Origin: Perkinsus chesapeaki
Taxonomy: Eukaryota > Perkinsozoa > Perkinsida > Perkinsidae
Assembly (NCBI GenBank): GCA_013115145.1
Contig: JAAPAO010000202.1
Location: 1-53,280, forward strand
Length of the DNA: 53,280 nt
Reading direction: 5' to 3'
Below are positions 42,899-53,280 of the stretch, one piece after another. The notes under the pieces were generated by a model. That model was given only the letters and a program-made list of their open reading frames with translations. It made no database searches and had not been told where the DNA came from. Both the position numbers and the translations under genes were made by a program. Position 1 is the first letter of the stretch. Every line of letters starts with the position of its first letter.

Positions 42899-43401
42899 AT
42901 GTTGCCAAAAGGAGTTAAACATCCAACTGCTGGAAAGAAGACTGCCGGTAAAGGGCCGTCCACGGAAGTTGTAAGTCTATTCGTTCTTGTCGGAAGTAGT
43001 ATTCAATGGTTGTCTGTTCTCAGCGTCGCACTGGTATCAAGAAGAAGAAGCGTACCGAGTCCTTCGCCTTGTGGGTTAATGACTGGTCTGCATCGGTGGG
43101 ACGGCGCTGCTAGGTACATTTACAAGGTGTTGAAGCAAGTCCATTCTGACGTTGGAATTTCCAAGAAATCAATGTCTATTATGAACAGCTTTATCAATGA
43201 TATTTTTGATCGTTTGGCGACGGAGGCTATCCGCCTCATCCGTTATAATAAGAAAAAGACGTTAACCAGCAGAGAGATACAAACAGCTCTAAGGTGGGTG
43301 TGGTTAGAATGCATTTAATGAAGCTTGCTGGTAGGTTGCTCCTGCCTGGTGAGCTCTCTAAGCACGCTGTGTCTGAAGGGACGAAGGCTGTTACCAAGTA
43401 A
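42899..43401 (+). CDS. H2B: Histone H2B, with three introns
   Basis: Exons 42899-42970, 43024-43070, 43114-43293 and 43335-43401; introns 53, 43 and 41 nt; 121 aa. The histone fold is highly conserved: [54 protein letters not shown] and [20 protein letters not shown]. The short N-tail ([20 protein letters not shown]) is lysine-rich. It pairs with H2A in nucleosomes. Introns imply polyadenylated mRNA instead of the replication-type stem-loop mRNA of animals; no such stem-loop is seen after the stop. An in-frame TTG precedes the ATG and is ignored. Confidence 0.95.
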
Positions 43402-43990
43402 GATTACGTTCTAGTTGGGCTGCAGTAGGCCCATTCGCAGGTACACCTCTTCCGCTCCCATGGGCCTGCCTGGACAAGGCAGTAGCGGTAAGGCTTAGAC
43501 CTCGTATTCTACTACTGCAAGATTAGGTGAGTCGTGGTGTTTGCATACTGTATTTTACCGTTTTTCAATCAGAATTGACACGCTTCTTGGCGGCCTAGTG
43601 TGCTAAGTTGACGGCGTCGTTGTTGTTAAGTGTATGGTGACCTGTTCACTGGCGAGAGCAATAAGTTATAACTTTTGCCCAGTTGTTGAGTTCACCATAC
43701 CCCCAGTGCTTAAAAGGTTTGTCCTTACCTTTCCTACACAAGTATCGCGCATCCAGCTAGGCCGTCGCTATTTGACGTGCGAGGTAAACCACGCTAATAC
43801 GTGAAGGGTAGGAAATGCTTATCAGCCAACTTGCCGACAACCTTGAGTTTGGAGCAATGCAGCTGCCCAGCGGGGATGAAGCACACCGATAGATGTGTGC
43901 TGGGGCTTAGCGAGTTCACTCCGTTAATTGTAGGTGATAGACGGTAGGGAATTGGTAGAACTGTTGTAGATACGCAATAGGCGAAGTAGA
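43402..43990. other. Spacer after H2B without a supported gene
   Basis: No coding frame with domain-like content. It should contain the H2B 3' UTR and the promoter of the next plus-strand gene. Confidence 0.5.
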
Positions 43991-44965
43991 ATGATGCGAC
44001 GGCATAGCGAGGCTGCTGGGGCGACAATATTGGGTAATCTTGAGAATAGTGACGCTCTTCGAGGTGGATGGCGCGTATCCTTCTCTTCACTGTGGTGTTG
44101 TTTCAGGTCAAGCGTATGAGATAGTAGAAGGGGTTGTCAGCGGGTTGAGCAAGTTTGTCAGTACAGCGATACCGACGCCGCCAGTTGATGCCATTCCATC
44201 CCTGTTGAGGCCGCCCATTAGTACCAGTGCTCTCCCAACCTTAAATGATGCGACCAAGCTAGTCCTAGTGACAACACTTCGGCCGTTGGAGGGCAGTAAA
44301 TGCGATATCTTGACGGCTTTCATGGAAGAGTCGAGGAAGCCGGTCGTCCCTGCGTACCATTTCCGCGAGGTTTTGGAAACGTTGTGTAGAAGGTCCACAT
44401 ACGTCGAGGATAAAAGGTGGATATTTAGGGATTGGTGAGGGTTGGAAGGTTCAAAAGGCGCCGGAAAATGGAGGGTCTCAGGCTGGACTACAGCATCGAA
44501 GTTCTCCTATTGTTGTGTGGGAAGTCCCAGGAGTGGCTCCAGCAGCTTCGACCGCGGTGCCAACAGAGCCTAGCGCTTTCCGCTAGACTTGAAGCTGAGC
44601 TCAGAGATCCACATTGGGAACTGGTAGGAGGGATGTGGGTGAGGCTGAATAGCTGTCGCTATCCGGTGCCTTGTCAGCTATATCTTTTGAGCTTGCGAGA
44701 GACGGACATCGACCTTTATCAGCACCTTTTATCGACTTGGTTTGAAACTTCCGTAGAAAATGCTGTCGAGGAAGAAGGTGGGCTTCATTCAACTCGCCTA
44801 GTGCCGAAATGCGGTTCAGAGCCTGGAAATGTCCAATCAGAGCGCTCGGATGATACCTTCACTTGGATGGTCGAGACCCTCGTGGAGCACGTCGCAGAGT
44901 TGCCAGTTGTAGCTGTAGAATCGGTTATCAAGAAAGTAGGACGTAGCCTCCGATCAATAACTTGA
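43991..44965 (+). CDS. Three-exon gene of unknown function
   Basis: Exons 43991-44048, 44107-44434 and 44482-44965; introns 58 and 47 nt; phases match. Starts MMRRHSEAAGATILGNLENS. Exon 2 reads YEIVEGVVSGLSKFVSTAIP and later LVLVTTLRPLEGSKCDILTA, with a Pro-rich linker. Exon 3 is helical (LDYSIEVLLLLCGKSQEWLQ, LRETDIDLYQHLLSTWFETS, VETLVEHVAELPVVAVESVI). No membrane segment or known domain is recognised. Exon 3 could be further split by a short intron near 44622, which would change the middle of the protein. Confidence 0.55.
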
Positions 44966-45354
44966 TTTTGTCCACGCTTGCAGTCTGGCTTCATCTCCCA
45001 CCTTGATCCAACAAGCGGGGGTGGGTACCTTGGGCTGCAGAGGAGGGAGAGGCTGGTCATCTTCCCGTCCCAGTAGGCGCAATTGGTTCATAGCTCTGCC
45101 GTAATCATACTTCTCAGTTGGGATTCCCTCAGTCTATGCGTAGAACAAGTTGACCGCTCACCCTACATGTAAGCCACTGGTGAAGCATTCCAACCCAAAG
45201 AGCGTCTGTAGGCGTTATGAGCATATTGGACGTGATTCGGTTCAAGCAGTCGATAGCTAACATGTCATGAAGATTATTCGCCCTTTGGCGTTAGAAATTG
45301 CATGCTTTGCGTTTGGGAGGGCATATGCCAATTGTCAAGGTTTGCTGCTTCACG
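44966..45354. other. Spacer between plus-strand genes
   Basis: No supported gene. An open frame on the minus strand at 45060-44785 overlaps the preceding coding exon and looks like its shadow. Confidence 0.5.
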
Positions 45355-46129
45355 ATGGAATCTTCACCGGAGTCATCTTCTCCAGCAAGCAGCTCCCCAG
45401 CGGACGGAATCGAGACGGATACTCTGGAGTCTGCTGTGAAGCAAGTGGTCTCGAGCAGCGATCTTGAAAGGGTATCTTTGAGAGAGCTAAGACGAAAACT
45501 GGAGCAGAAGCTCGGACTGCCTGAACTCGCGCTTGATAAGTATGAGCAGCCTGATAGGGGGCCAAAAATACAGCGATTTCAGGAATAAGAACACTATTAA
45601 GGAAATGGTTGGGAAGGCCATCACCGAGGCCGAACAGAAGGCTGAGGAGAAAGTGAAACCGGAAGTAGTCGCTGAGCCCTGGTCTAGGTCAGTAGCACTG
45701 ATTACACTTCAGGCCTCAGTGAAGCGGGAACGAGAGGGATCAGCCTCATCACGAGTTGTTAGGAAACGAGCAAAGAAAGAAGAGAAAACTGAAGACAACG
45801 AAGGCAGTTCACCTTCGGCGTCATCATCTGGCTCTGGGAGCTCCTCTTCGAGCGATGCGACATCTGATGACGATTCCGATAGTAACTCCTCGACACCAGC
45901 GAGAAAGGCCGCACCGAAGCGGCGGGCACGGAGCAGGACGCCACCACCTGCCGGCCTCACAAAGAAGAGTTTTGAAAGAAAGGCAAAGCCATTGAAGCTG
46001 ACCCTCGGAAAGCAGGTGCGATGGTCACCAAGATGTCGATTGTGCAATCGCAAGTGGTTGTGCTTAGGAAATAAACATACCGGCCCGAGTTTTCAAGACA
46101 GGATCGTGTGGATGGTGGGGCAGATCTAA
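45355..46129 (+). CDS. DEK_C-domain nuclear protein
   Basis: Exons 45355-45539 and 45583-46129, with a 43-nt intron in phase 2. After a Ser/Pro-rich start, residues about 22-80 form a DEK C-terminal-type domain: TLESAVKQVVSSSDLERVSL, LRRKLEQKLGLPELALDK and TIKEMVGKAITEAEQKAEEK. A long acidic Ser/Asp stretch alternates with basic clusters (VVRKRAKKEE, KRRARSRTPP), as in chromatin or RNA-processing proteins. Known DEK_C domains bind DNA or mediate dimerisation, in DEK, chitin synthases and plant KELP-type coactivators. No PC4 or SAP domain is seen. The last 35 codons may instead be intron (GTGCGATGG donor after LTLGKQ), so the C-terminus is uncertain. Confidence 0.75.
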
Positions 46130-46470
46130 TATTAAAGTCCCAGTTGGAAAGAATAAAGTGATGGCCAGTTGTCAATTCCAAATCATTGTGCAAAAGTCAA
46201 AGGAATGGCCTGAGAAATAACGACATCGCTTCTCCGTATATTGAGCCCGAATGGGCTATCATAATAATAGTCGATATCATCACTGAGTTATGCTGCTGCC
46301 AAACAGTTGTGCCTTTTGTTCAGTAATAACATTTAGTCACTTTAACGCGAGCGAGCGCGAGTGACAGTACCGCAGACTCGATAGGCTTCCGGTGGACGGC
46401 AGCTATCGACTATTAAACGCAACACCAAAAGCCCTTTCCAATATTACATAACAATTACAAGAATACAGCG

Positions 46471-46828
46471 ACTGGTGTAAAGGACCACTAGTAGCAGTTG
46501 TACTGGTGTAAAGGACCACTAGTAGCAGTTGTACTGGTTTAAAGGACCACTAGTAGTAGTTGTACTGGTTTAAAAGACCACTAGTAGTAGTTGTACTGGT
46601 GTAAAGGACCACTAGTAGTAGTTGTACTGGTGTAAAGGACCACTGGTAGTAGTTGTACTGGTGTAAAGGACCACTAGTAGTAGTTGTACTGGTGTAAAGG
46701 ACCACTAGTAGTAGTTGTACTGGTTTAAAGGACCACTAGTAGTAGTTGTACTGGTGTAAAGGACCACTAGTAGTAGTTGTACTGGTGTAAAGGACCACTA
46801 GTAGTAGTTGTACTGGTGTAAAGGACCC
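46471..46828. repeat. 31-bp minisatellite, about 11.6 units
   Basis: Units start every 31 bases from 46471 to 46812 without any length change; the last is partial. Units begin ACTGGTGTAAAGGACCACTA (or ACTGGTTTAAAGGACC...) and vary at only a few positions: GTAGCAG in the first two units and GTAGTAG later, GTG/GTTT, one AAAGACC and one ACTGGTAG. Variants occur as scattered single changes. It lies between the DEK_C gene and the NBS1-type gene. Confidence 0.97.
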
Positions 46829-47260
46829 CCTTAAAAGCAGCTATCGTCTCCGAGCAATATACCGTTGACGGAGACCCGGCACTTCATCAAATAGCCGTAA
46901 ATCTTCCTCGGCATTGCCATAGCCGTCAGCGAGGTCGGGCGTGAATGTTACCTGAGAGAACAGTCATCAATTCCCTCGATCCCTGTCAGCTGCAACTCAC
47001 CAGCTGGATAGGCGGCATTTTAACAGGAGCCGCTTGCGCTTGAGATCCTCGCCGCCGGAAGGCTTTGTAGTTCACCTCTTCGGGAGGGACCTGGAGAGGA
47101 CTTTGTCAGGAGCTGTGGATTTCAGGAAGCATACACAAGCTTCTTTGGCGTGCTCGTCGGGCTGGAGCCTTCGGGTGAACTGTCCTACTGGTATCGGAAC
47201 TGAGCCCTCCTCGGGATACTCTGCTGTTGCCCTGATAGCCTCGGATATCGAATAGTAGAA
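46829..47260. other. Region between the minisatellite and the NBS1-type gene
   Basis: Open frames exist on both strands (plus 47034-47255; minus with Arg/Ser/Pro-rich content), but no splice-consistent gene is supported. It probably includes the 3' UTR of the minus-strand gene. Confidence 0.4.
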
Positions 47261-48989
47261 TTAGTCATGCTCGTACTCATTCTGCAATCGAGGCCGCTTG
47301 CAGTGCCATCCACCACTGCCACTCAGAGCTCTGGTCTGTGAGTCACCCAACGGGGAGTGTGTCATGGCTCTCCGTCTGGTACCAGGCGTCTGCAGCAGTG
47401 ACCTCTTCGGCGAGGGGTCAGGCGCCCTGGCCTTTTCAGAGGCTACCGTTCTGACTGGACTAGCACTCATGTCGGTATCTGTAAAGACACTTCAAGCTGC
47501 TACAATCGCAGGTAGTACTTACCCTCCTCCACTATAGGTCGCTCTAGAGGTTTCAGACAAACCCTCGGCCGAAGCTGTGCGCTATCGACTTCCTCGCGGT
47601 CGTCCTGGCGGCAAAGCCGTTCTGCAGAACCTGAGCACATACACTTCATTCACTTAACTATTGCCGCTACCCACCTTCTGGGCCAATCAGGCCGAACCTG
47701 CCTTCGGAGTGTCCCGAGAGAATGCACGCAATCACATCTCCAGTAGAGGTGTAGTATGCGGCACCAGACAGGCTGCCAATAATGACCGAGGAGGGCTGAA
47801 GAATTCGCATGCGCGCTTTGCGCTCACGATCGGTTCGGCGTACCTTCTCTCCGTCAACATAGACAGTAGACTCTGTACTCCGCAGAGGCTCTGCGGTCAA
47901 ACAGGCTGACGTGAAGCGCAATGATTGGTCGAGACAGCGACAAGCTTCGGGACTCTGCAGATGAAAATGCACGCTGGTGAAGAGCTGTCGTCGGTTGATC
48001 CTATCGCTGGTTGAGGAAAGATACCTTACGAGTCTCAAAGCACCAAAGATATAAGAGTCAAACTTACTGTTCCAGCAGCTCGGCACACTCCTTTGGACAA
48101 AGCCTCGACGTTGCTGGTGGAAGATGATTCGAGATGAACCAGTGACGGAATTGTCTAAGTCAAGGCAGACTTAGGTGGCTCCCAGCGGCTCGTAGCCAGG
48201 TGGACTTCCTACTCGCTCACTTTGCCAGGATCCGAGCTCCAATCTGTCCCCCAGGCTACTGTGGTGAGATTAAGGCACTTTCCACCATTAACTAAAATGC
48301 CGAGTGCCGCTGAGGATGCAATAGGCTTCCCGAGAACCACTGCACTCAGAACCTGAGTGTGAAGGGTTGAGTGAGGCTGGCAACCAATAAGCGAGCTCAC
48401 CATTGGGTCGCTCGCTTCGGCCTCCCCCGGCAGAAGCAACAAATCCGCCGCTTCCACGGAGTCCACGGTTTGAAATCCCGCAGCCTCGCACTTGGCGTTG
48501 TCACTTTCGGCGGCACAGTCAACCAGCAGGGGGACATCGAGGACCCTGATTGTTGTGGAAATCCTACTGCCTTCGAGGCAGCCTGGCTACCTGAACCCCT
48601 CTGAAGCAGAGCCGATTTTGACAGCATCGCCACTCGCAAGCTCCATCGTCCTGTTCGAGGAGGTTATGTCCGAGCCGTTGAGATAGGTTGTGTTATACTG
48701 AGCAAAAACACTAGTCTGCCAACCGAGCTACACTCTCACCCTGGAGACATCTTTCACGTGGATCGATGGGCGCACTGCAGCACCTATCGGAGCTGCCACT
48801 ATGAACTCGCATTGCTTTCGCGAGATAGTATTGTCTGATAGGATGCACTATTATCACAGGAGTCGAAGGATGTCTACCGTTCTGCACTACTATGTCAGAT
48901 CGTGCCCGTCCCACTGTGGTGACCCCTAGTGGTAAAAAGTACAGTGACCGTGATGAGCTACCCTCGAAAGGCAGAAGGAGCCATACCAT
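47261..48989 (-). CDS. NBS1: NBS1/nibrin-type protein (FHA domain followed by BRCT)
   Basis: ATG 48989. Exons 48878-48989, 48740-48834, 48591-48697, 48221-48545, 48068-48154, one from 47984, one ending 47523, and 47261-47478; every checked phase agrees. The protein starts MVWLLLPFEG, as NBS1 proteins do. FHA domain: LGVTTVGRARSDIVV, NTISRKQCEFI and NTTYLNGSDI then ASGDAVKIGS, with the phosphopeptide-binding Gly-Arg and Ser-Arg residues. A BRCT-like unit follows (VLDVPLLVDCAAE; VDSVEAADLLLLPGE; TQVLSAVVLGKPIASSAALG). The C-terminal part is Ser/Pro-rich with many CDK-like sites (SPVRT, SPKRS, TPGTRRR). NBS1 links MRE11-RAD50 and ATM/Tel1 to DNA double-strand breaks. The second BRCT and the MRE11-binding motif are not clearly seen. 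Stop 47261-47263. Confidence 0.82.
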
Positions 48990-49064
48990 CCCCAACGCTT
49001 CTGTCTTGTCTTTAAGCTTCCTCAACGACTATAACGCAGCAGCGGTAAAGTGCCACAAAAATGC

Positions 49065-52000
49065 TTAGTGAATAATGACTGTATGATAGGTAGAGCAAAC
49101 ACTTCATTGCATGCTGTCATTTGATCAAGCGTGGTCTCGGGATGAGTCACCGTGGTCTCGAGGAGAGTTGGCCACCGCAGCCGTACTGACGTTGAAGTTG
49201 GTTATCTGGTTGATGACCTCTGCAGCCTGCCGCAGCACTCTGATCGCCTCGGTGCACTGGGCGCGGCCCTGGGCTATCTCTGGCGCCTCGTTGAGCAGCT
49301 CACTGAAGAGATCCTCCTTGTACAGTTGAGTGACGAGTTCTCGGTGAAGGACCTACAACAGGTAATCGGGGAAGCCTCCTACCATCAAAGGCAAATACCC
49401 TACCATATCAGCGCCAAAAGTGTTGACCATAAAGCACATTACTGCCTTAGGAACAAGATCGCAGATTGACCGTTTCACTATATTGAGGTATCTGACGACG
49501 ACCACAGCAGTAGCCATGCCAATGTTTCGGTGTTGGGGCAATACGATGCTATCAAGCTCTTGATGATGTCGGTCTCTATTCGCTCCTTCTCAGTAAGCTG
49601 GCTCGAGTGCACCGACACTATTGCAGGGGGCGCGGCCAGGCGGATGCCAGATGGGAGCCCTCCAGTGAGGGAGCTGATACTGTTATCTCTTTCGAGGCCT
49701 ACAATGGCCTTGGCGGTGAGAGGGCCGCTACTGGTCTACCTATCATAGGAGACGCAGTAGTGTTACGCAAGGGGCCGAGACTCCAGAGGAGGCCGCCGCT
49801 GCACTGTGGTGGATTGGCGGAAGCCAAACCAGCAACTGAAGGGAAGGCTTGGACACCAGTGGGAGTAGCCGTGGGCTTACTGGATATATGAGAACCACCA
49901 TTAACCCTCGGAGACATCGGGGACGGGACCGCTGATGTTGCTGATGGTTGGGCGTCGGTGTCCGAATGCCGAGAGAACTCACGACGCAGAGTCGAGGAGC
50001 CACCACTGTTGGCATTACTGCTGGCTGAAGTAAGATAACCATAGTACGGTGGTACAAAATGCAAATAGAGGTGCTACTATGCGCGCAAATCACGCAGAAA
50101 CAGATTTCGATAGTTATTCAGTTTCATTACAGACTTGTTTATCAGTAATAAATACTAATTAGGCACACTATGGGTTGCCCGACAGGCAGTGTTGAATAGT
50201 ATGAGCTATCGGTAATGGGCACCTTACCTCGCCAGAATCCAAAGATACCACTTCTCACCGCAGCTGTGCCGCCTGCACCACCGACCTCTGGAGGGTCCCC
50301 TAGAGACATACCCATCTGCTGCCCCCCATCCGGGGCAGTGCTACCGCACTCCGACCTATACTGACTATTCCTTACCACCCCACCAGAGCGGCTTACAATG
50401 ACGGTGTAGGGTCCATAGTGGACATAGCAGTAGGAGGCTCGCCTTTGGGAAAGTGGAAAGCTGCGCTGGCCTCCATGGTCGAATAGTGTGGGCTGTCGGT
50501 CGAGTAGGCCATGGTACCTCACAATAGCAGACAGACGACGACGCCGAGGCAGAAACGGCCAAGTGTGAAGCTACAAGCGTACCGAGCCGCTGGCCGGCAA
50601 GGCAGATCGTACAGGAGAGAGCGAAATTCTTCAGCAGAACGGTACACAGCGTCGGACCGAGGAGACACCACTGCCACCACCATCGTATCAGCTTACAAGC
50701 GCTAATAGCTCTGGAGCCGCCGATGAAGTCCGGATGGTTAGTGTTGATGTAGCCAGTCTCGATCTTGATGAGATTGCCTATCATCTCCTTGGTTGGTGCC
50801 AAACATGATGCCAGCACCGACCGCACCACGTCGTGAACGCGAGACCTCAGTTTATCAAACCTAAAACCGTTATTGGCACAACCGAACCACAACAAGATCC
50901 GCTTTGGCAACCTTCGAAATTCTGGTATGGACCGTATGGTGACATTCAGGCACTTGGTGAGCTCCGCGTGGACGAGCTCGGCGCACTGGATGGACGGAGA
51001 CAGCAGCTTGCTAATCTGTCCCTTCACAAGTGTCTCGAACGCTGCCTAAGAGAACGCTCCCCAAGTGATACCCTTCGCTGTTGTGGGGGCGGCACCTCTG
51101 GCACGAATAGGGGGCTCTTAGGGCCGTTGGCGTTGCGGATGCTGGTCCTGATGTCATGGTCAGTGAGGCCGTCGAAGGGATCGAATTGGTTCACAGCTGT
51201 GCCGAACACATCGAAAAATATATAATGTATTCTGGCTCCGCCCTAAGGGAAGGTAGCGGGCACATGGCCGGCAGCTTAGCCTCACCACTATGGCAGACGG
51301 GGCAGAGCTGCCGTCCGCGAAGTCGTTCCGATTGGCGTTGTTGCGACCCTCAATACAGTCAGCAAAGCATCTAGAGAACTTCGTGAATAGTTGAAGGATG
51401 AGGTTACCAGCCTGACAGAAGAAATAGTGAACTTTCGAGGGCTGGAAACTCCTTGACGCGGAGTACTCGCGACTGCAGCACCCCAGCAACTGTGCACTCT
51501 AGCAAAACTAACTCATCGACAGGTGCCTCGAGAGGAACTAACGACCAGCGTCTCACCTGCGTCCGGTCTAGCGCTTCTCCACCAATATATGTCCCATAGT
51601 TCATAAGCTCTATCTCCTGCTCATGTAGCATGGCGGTTACCCGATCCCTCAGGCCAGGCAGGGCATCTCGAATGTGTGCCATTAATATACGGTGTAGTTG
51701 ACGTGCCATATAGGCTGTGCCACAGTGTGAGGCAATGTGCCTGAGTGGAAGGCTGTTACGCCAAGTCGAGAGCCAAGGACACCGTAGTAGAGGTACCGGT
51801 AAGCATCGTGCTTCTTAAAGAAGGCCTCCTCGTTCTTAATGCTGTCCCTTATGGTAACTCCATTCTGTATATCCTTCTGTGATCGGCAAACCACGCCAAC
51901 GTATCCCTGTCGAAGAGGGTAGACCTGCCACCGCCGCCGCAATAGTGCAGCGAAAAAGGAAGTCTCTGCCCACCTTGCCGCTAATCATGTCCAAAGCATC

Positions 52001-52843
52001 GGTGCCTTCGTCCATGCAGTCCATTTTCGTGATGACTCCCATGGTCCTGTCACCAGAGGGATCAACCTGCCCCAGGATACCAGGCCACTCGTTCCGACTT
52101 CTATAACCCTTCTCGAAGCTTATAATAATGGCTACAGAAACTCAAGCCGAAAACGAATACCCACTAAGCTTTAATTATATCTACGAGGGAAGGCCAGAGG
52201 CCTGCAAGAGGGAGATCGCGATAGGCTATATAAGCCTATATTCTGAGGAGTACTGATGGGTCTACCATATACGGCTGATCACCAATTTAGCCTACCACGC
52301 CGCATACTATAAGGAGGCCCGTTGGAAATCTTCCTACGCAATTCCTGTTAGCACTGTCCTACCTGTCGGGCAAGTTGTAGAGAGTCGCTGTTGGCCAGGT
52401 CCGTATTAGCTGCGGTGACTAAAAGAATCGACAGCAGTCTGCTGGCAGACTCGACTTGCAGTTAGGCTTACCAGCTAATATTATGCAATTAGGTTTTGAT
52501 ATGTAGGACAGGACCATCTCCTTTATTCTAGCCTCGACGTCCAACGGCTGGTCCCCTACTGGTACCTTGGTGATGCCTGGCAGGTCGATGAGAGTGAGAT
52601 CTGATGAGGAGCCCAGTTTGCCTGTTACTGCTTTGCCTGGGTTACCAATGACGTAAGGGGAAAATATCTTGAGGCAGATCGGCTCGGGACTGACTCCCTT
52701 TGATGCGCCGCAGACTCTTTCGGTGTCCTCCTGAATTTCACGACGGATCTCCGAGAAGTCCGAGAACCTATCAGGAAAGGTGCATACACCAGCTGCTGCA
52801 GTGCTCGGGAATCTGCTAGGGTGGTAATACGGTAAAGTGGCAA
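49065..52843 (-). CDS. Dynamin-family GTPase, 5' end missing or unresolved
   Basis: Many exons in order: [20 protein letters not shown] (about 52770); G3 region [20 protein letters not shown] (about 52580); [19 protein letters not shown]4 region [20 protein letters not shown] (about 52030); [19 protein letters not shown] (about 51900); middle domain [53 protein letters not shown], then [19 protein letters not shown] and HPDFIGGS; and a [22 protein letters not shown], then [20 protein letters not shown]. The stop is TAA 49065-49067. It is a membrane-remodelling GTPase for organelle fission or endocytic scission. No PH or Pro-rich domain is seen, so it is of the Drp type. The P-loop exon (GxxxxGKS) is not found before the window end. 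Confidence 0.92.
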
Positions 52844-53280
52844 TGATGCATGAGCAATTAACAGTTACACAGCTTTAGATTATAGGATGTCTCAGAACAC
52901 TCAAAGCGTTGTTATGGCCAACTAAGGAGTAATAGCGAGTAGATCCAGTGAGGGCGACCCAGAGGAACACCAAATGCCCCCGGGAGATGTAATTGGCGTG
53001 TCTATTGCTATAGGAATATATTTCCTACCAAAACTAGTAACATATCTCCCCAATGGGAACCATTTCCGAACCTCCAAGGAACACAGCGAGAGTCTAGATG
53101 AATGCCAAATGGGTTGAAATGGAATTAAAATCGAGTATAGCAAATAGAACCAAACGAGGATAAGAATCGGTTATGACAGAAAAGCGAAAGGAACGAGGCA
53201 CACGTGATATGCTGGGTTCAGCAGTTGATTGATCTGTCTACTTTTGTGCATGACGTATGAGTCATTGTGGTGTTGGCTTA
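52844..53280. other. Window edge, probable intron or upstream region of the dynamin gene
   Basis: The dynamin GTPase needs an upstream exon with the P-loop. No such motif is readable on the minus strand here, so this stretch is either a longer intron or the gene is truncated. No other gene is supported. Confidence 0.4.

Noticed and set aside
45709-46053. Minus-strand frame opposite the DEK_C gene
   Set aside because: It is antisense to the Ser/Asp-rich coding region; no independent support.
46471-46828. CRISPR-like array
   Set aside because: Units are contiguous with no unique spacers, and the surrounding genes are spliced eukaryotic genes; it is a minisatellite.
1-53280. Spliced-leader gene (dinoflagellate/Perkinsus type)
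   Set aside because: I looked for the conserved CCGTAGCCAT...GGCTCAAG core on both strands and saw only partial matches (for example near 28645 and 38829).

Overview
The window is nuclear DNA of a protist with spliced, intron-rich genes. I infer an alveolate, most like Perkinsus. The clues are short GT-AG introns (mostly 39-58 nt), ordinary TAA/TAG/TGA stops, a conserved nucleosomal histone H2B, a long minus-strand gene whose exons look like the helical-repeat RNA-binding proteins of alveolate organelles, and expanded private gene families. The species is an inference. The coding and splice observations are read directly, and most models below keep frame across every junction.

Left part (1-18 kb): a Mutator-like transposase ORF with a PHD finger and a RING-like segment; an intact six-exon gene of unknown function; then a tandem array of four single-exon aquaglyceroporin genes plus one remnant, all on the minus strand. 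Between them lie a secreted protein gene, a broken copy of a BET (bromodomain + NET) gene and the intact BET gene. Flanks and coding parts are mosaic, which points to repeated unequal recombination and gene conversion.

Middle (18-38 kb): mostly minus-strand, many-exon genes that I can only partly assemble. They include several unidentified genes, a long gene or gene pair with heptatricopeptide/octotricopeptide-like repeats, a pterin-4a-carbinolamine dehydratase and a small J-domain gene. A truncated paralogue of the secreted protein carries an almost identical 191-bp upstream block. Short near-perfect palindromes, often with three alternating arms, cluster at 19.7-21.4 kb and recur at 10.7, 12.0, 14.6 and 32.2 kb.

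Right part (38.7-53 kb): well-ordered genes. A second small J-domain gene; a ten-exon ER lectin with two MRH domains (erlectin/XTP3-B type); a small lysine-rich protein head to head with an intron-containing H2B; an unidentified three-exon gene; a DEK_C-domain nuclear protein; a 31-bp minisatellite; an FHA-BRCT protein of the NBS1 type; and a dynamin-family GTPase whose 5' end lies at or beyond the window edge. Chromatin and DNA-repair functions (BET, H2B, DEK_C, NBS1) are common here, but nothing shows that they are co-regulated.
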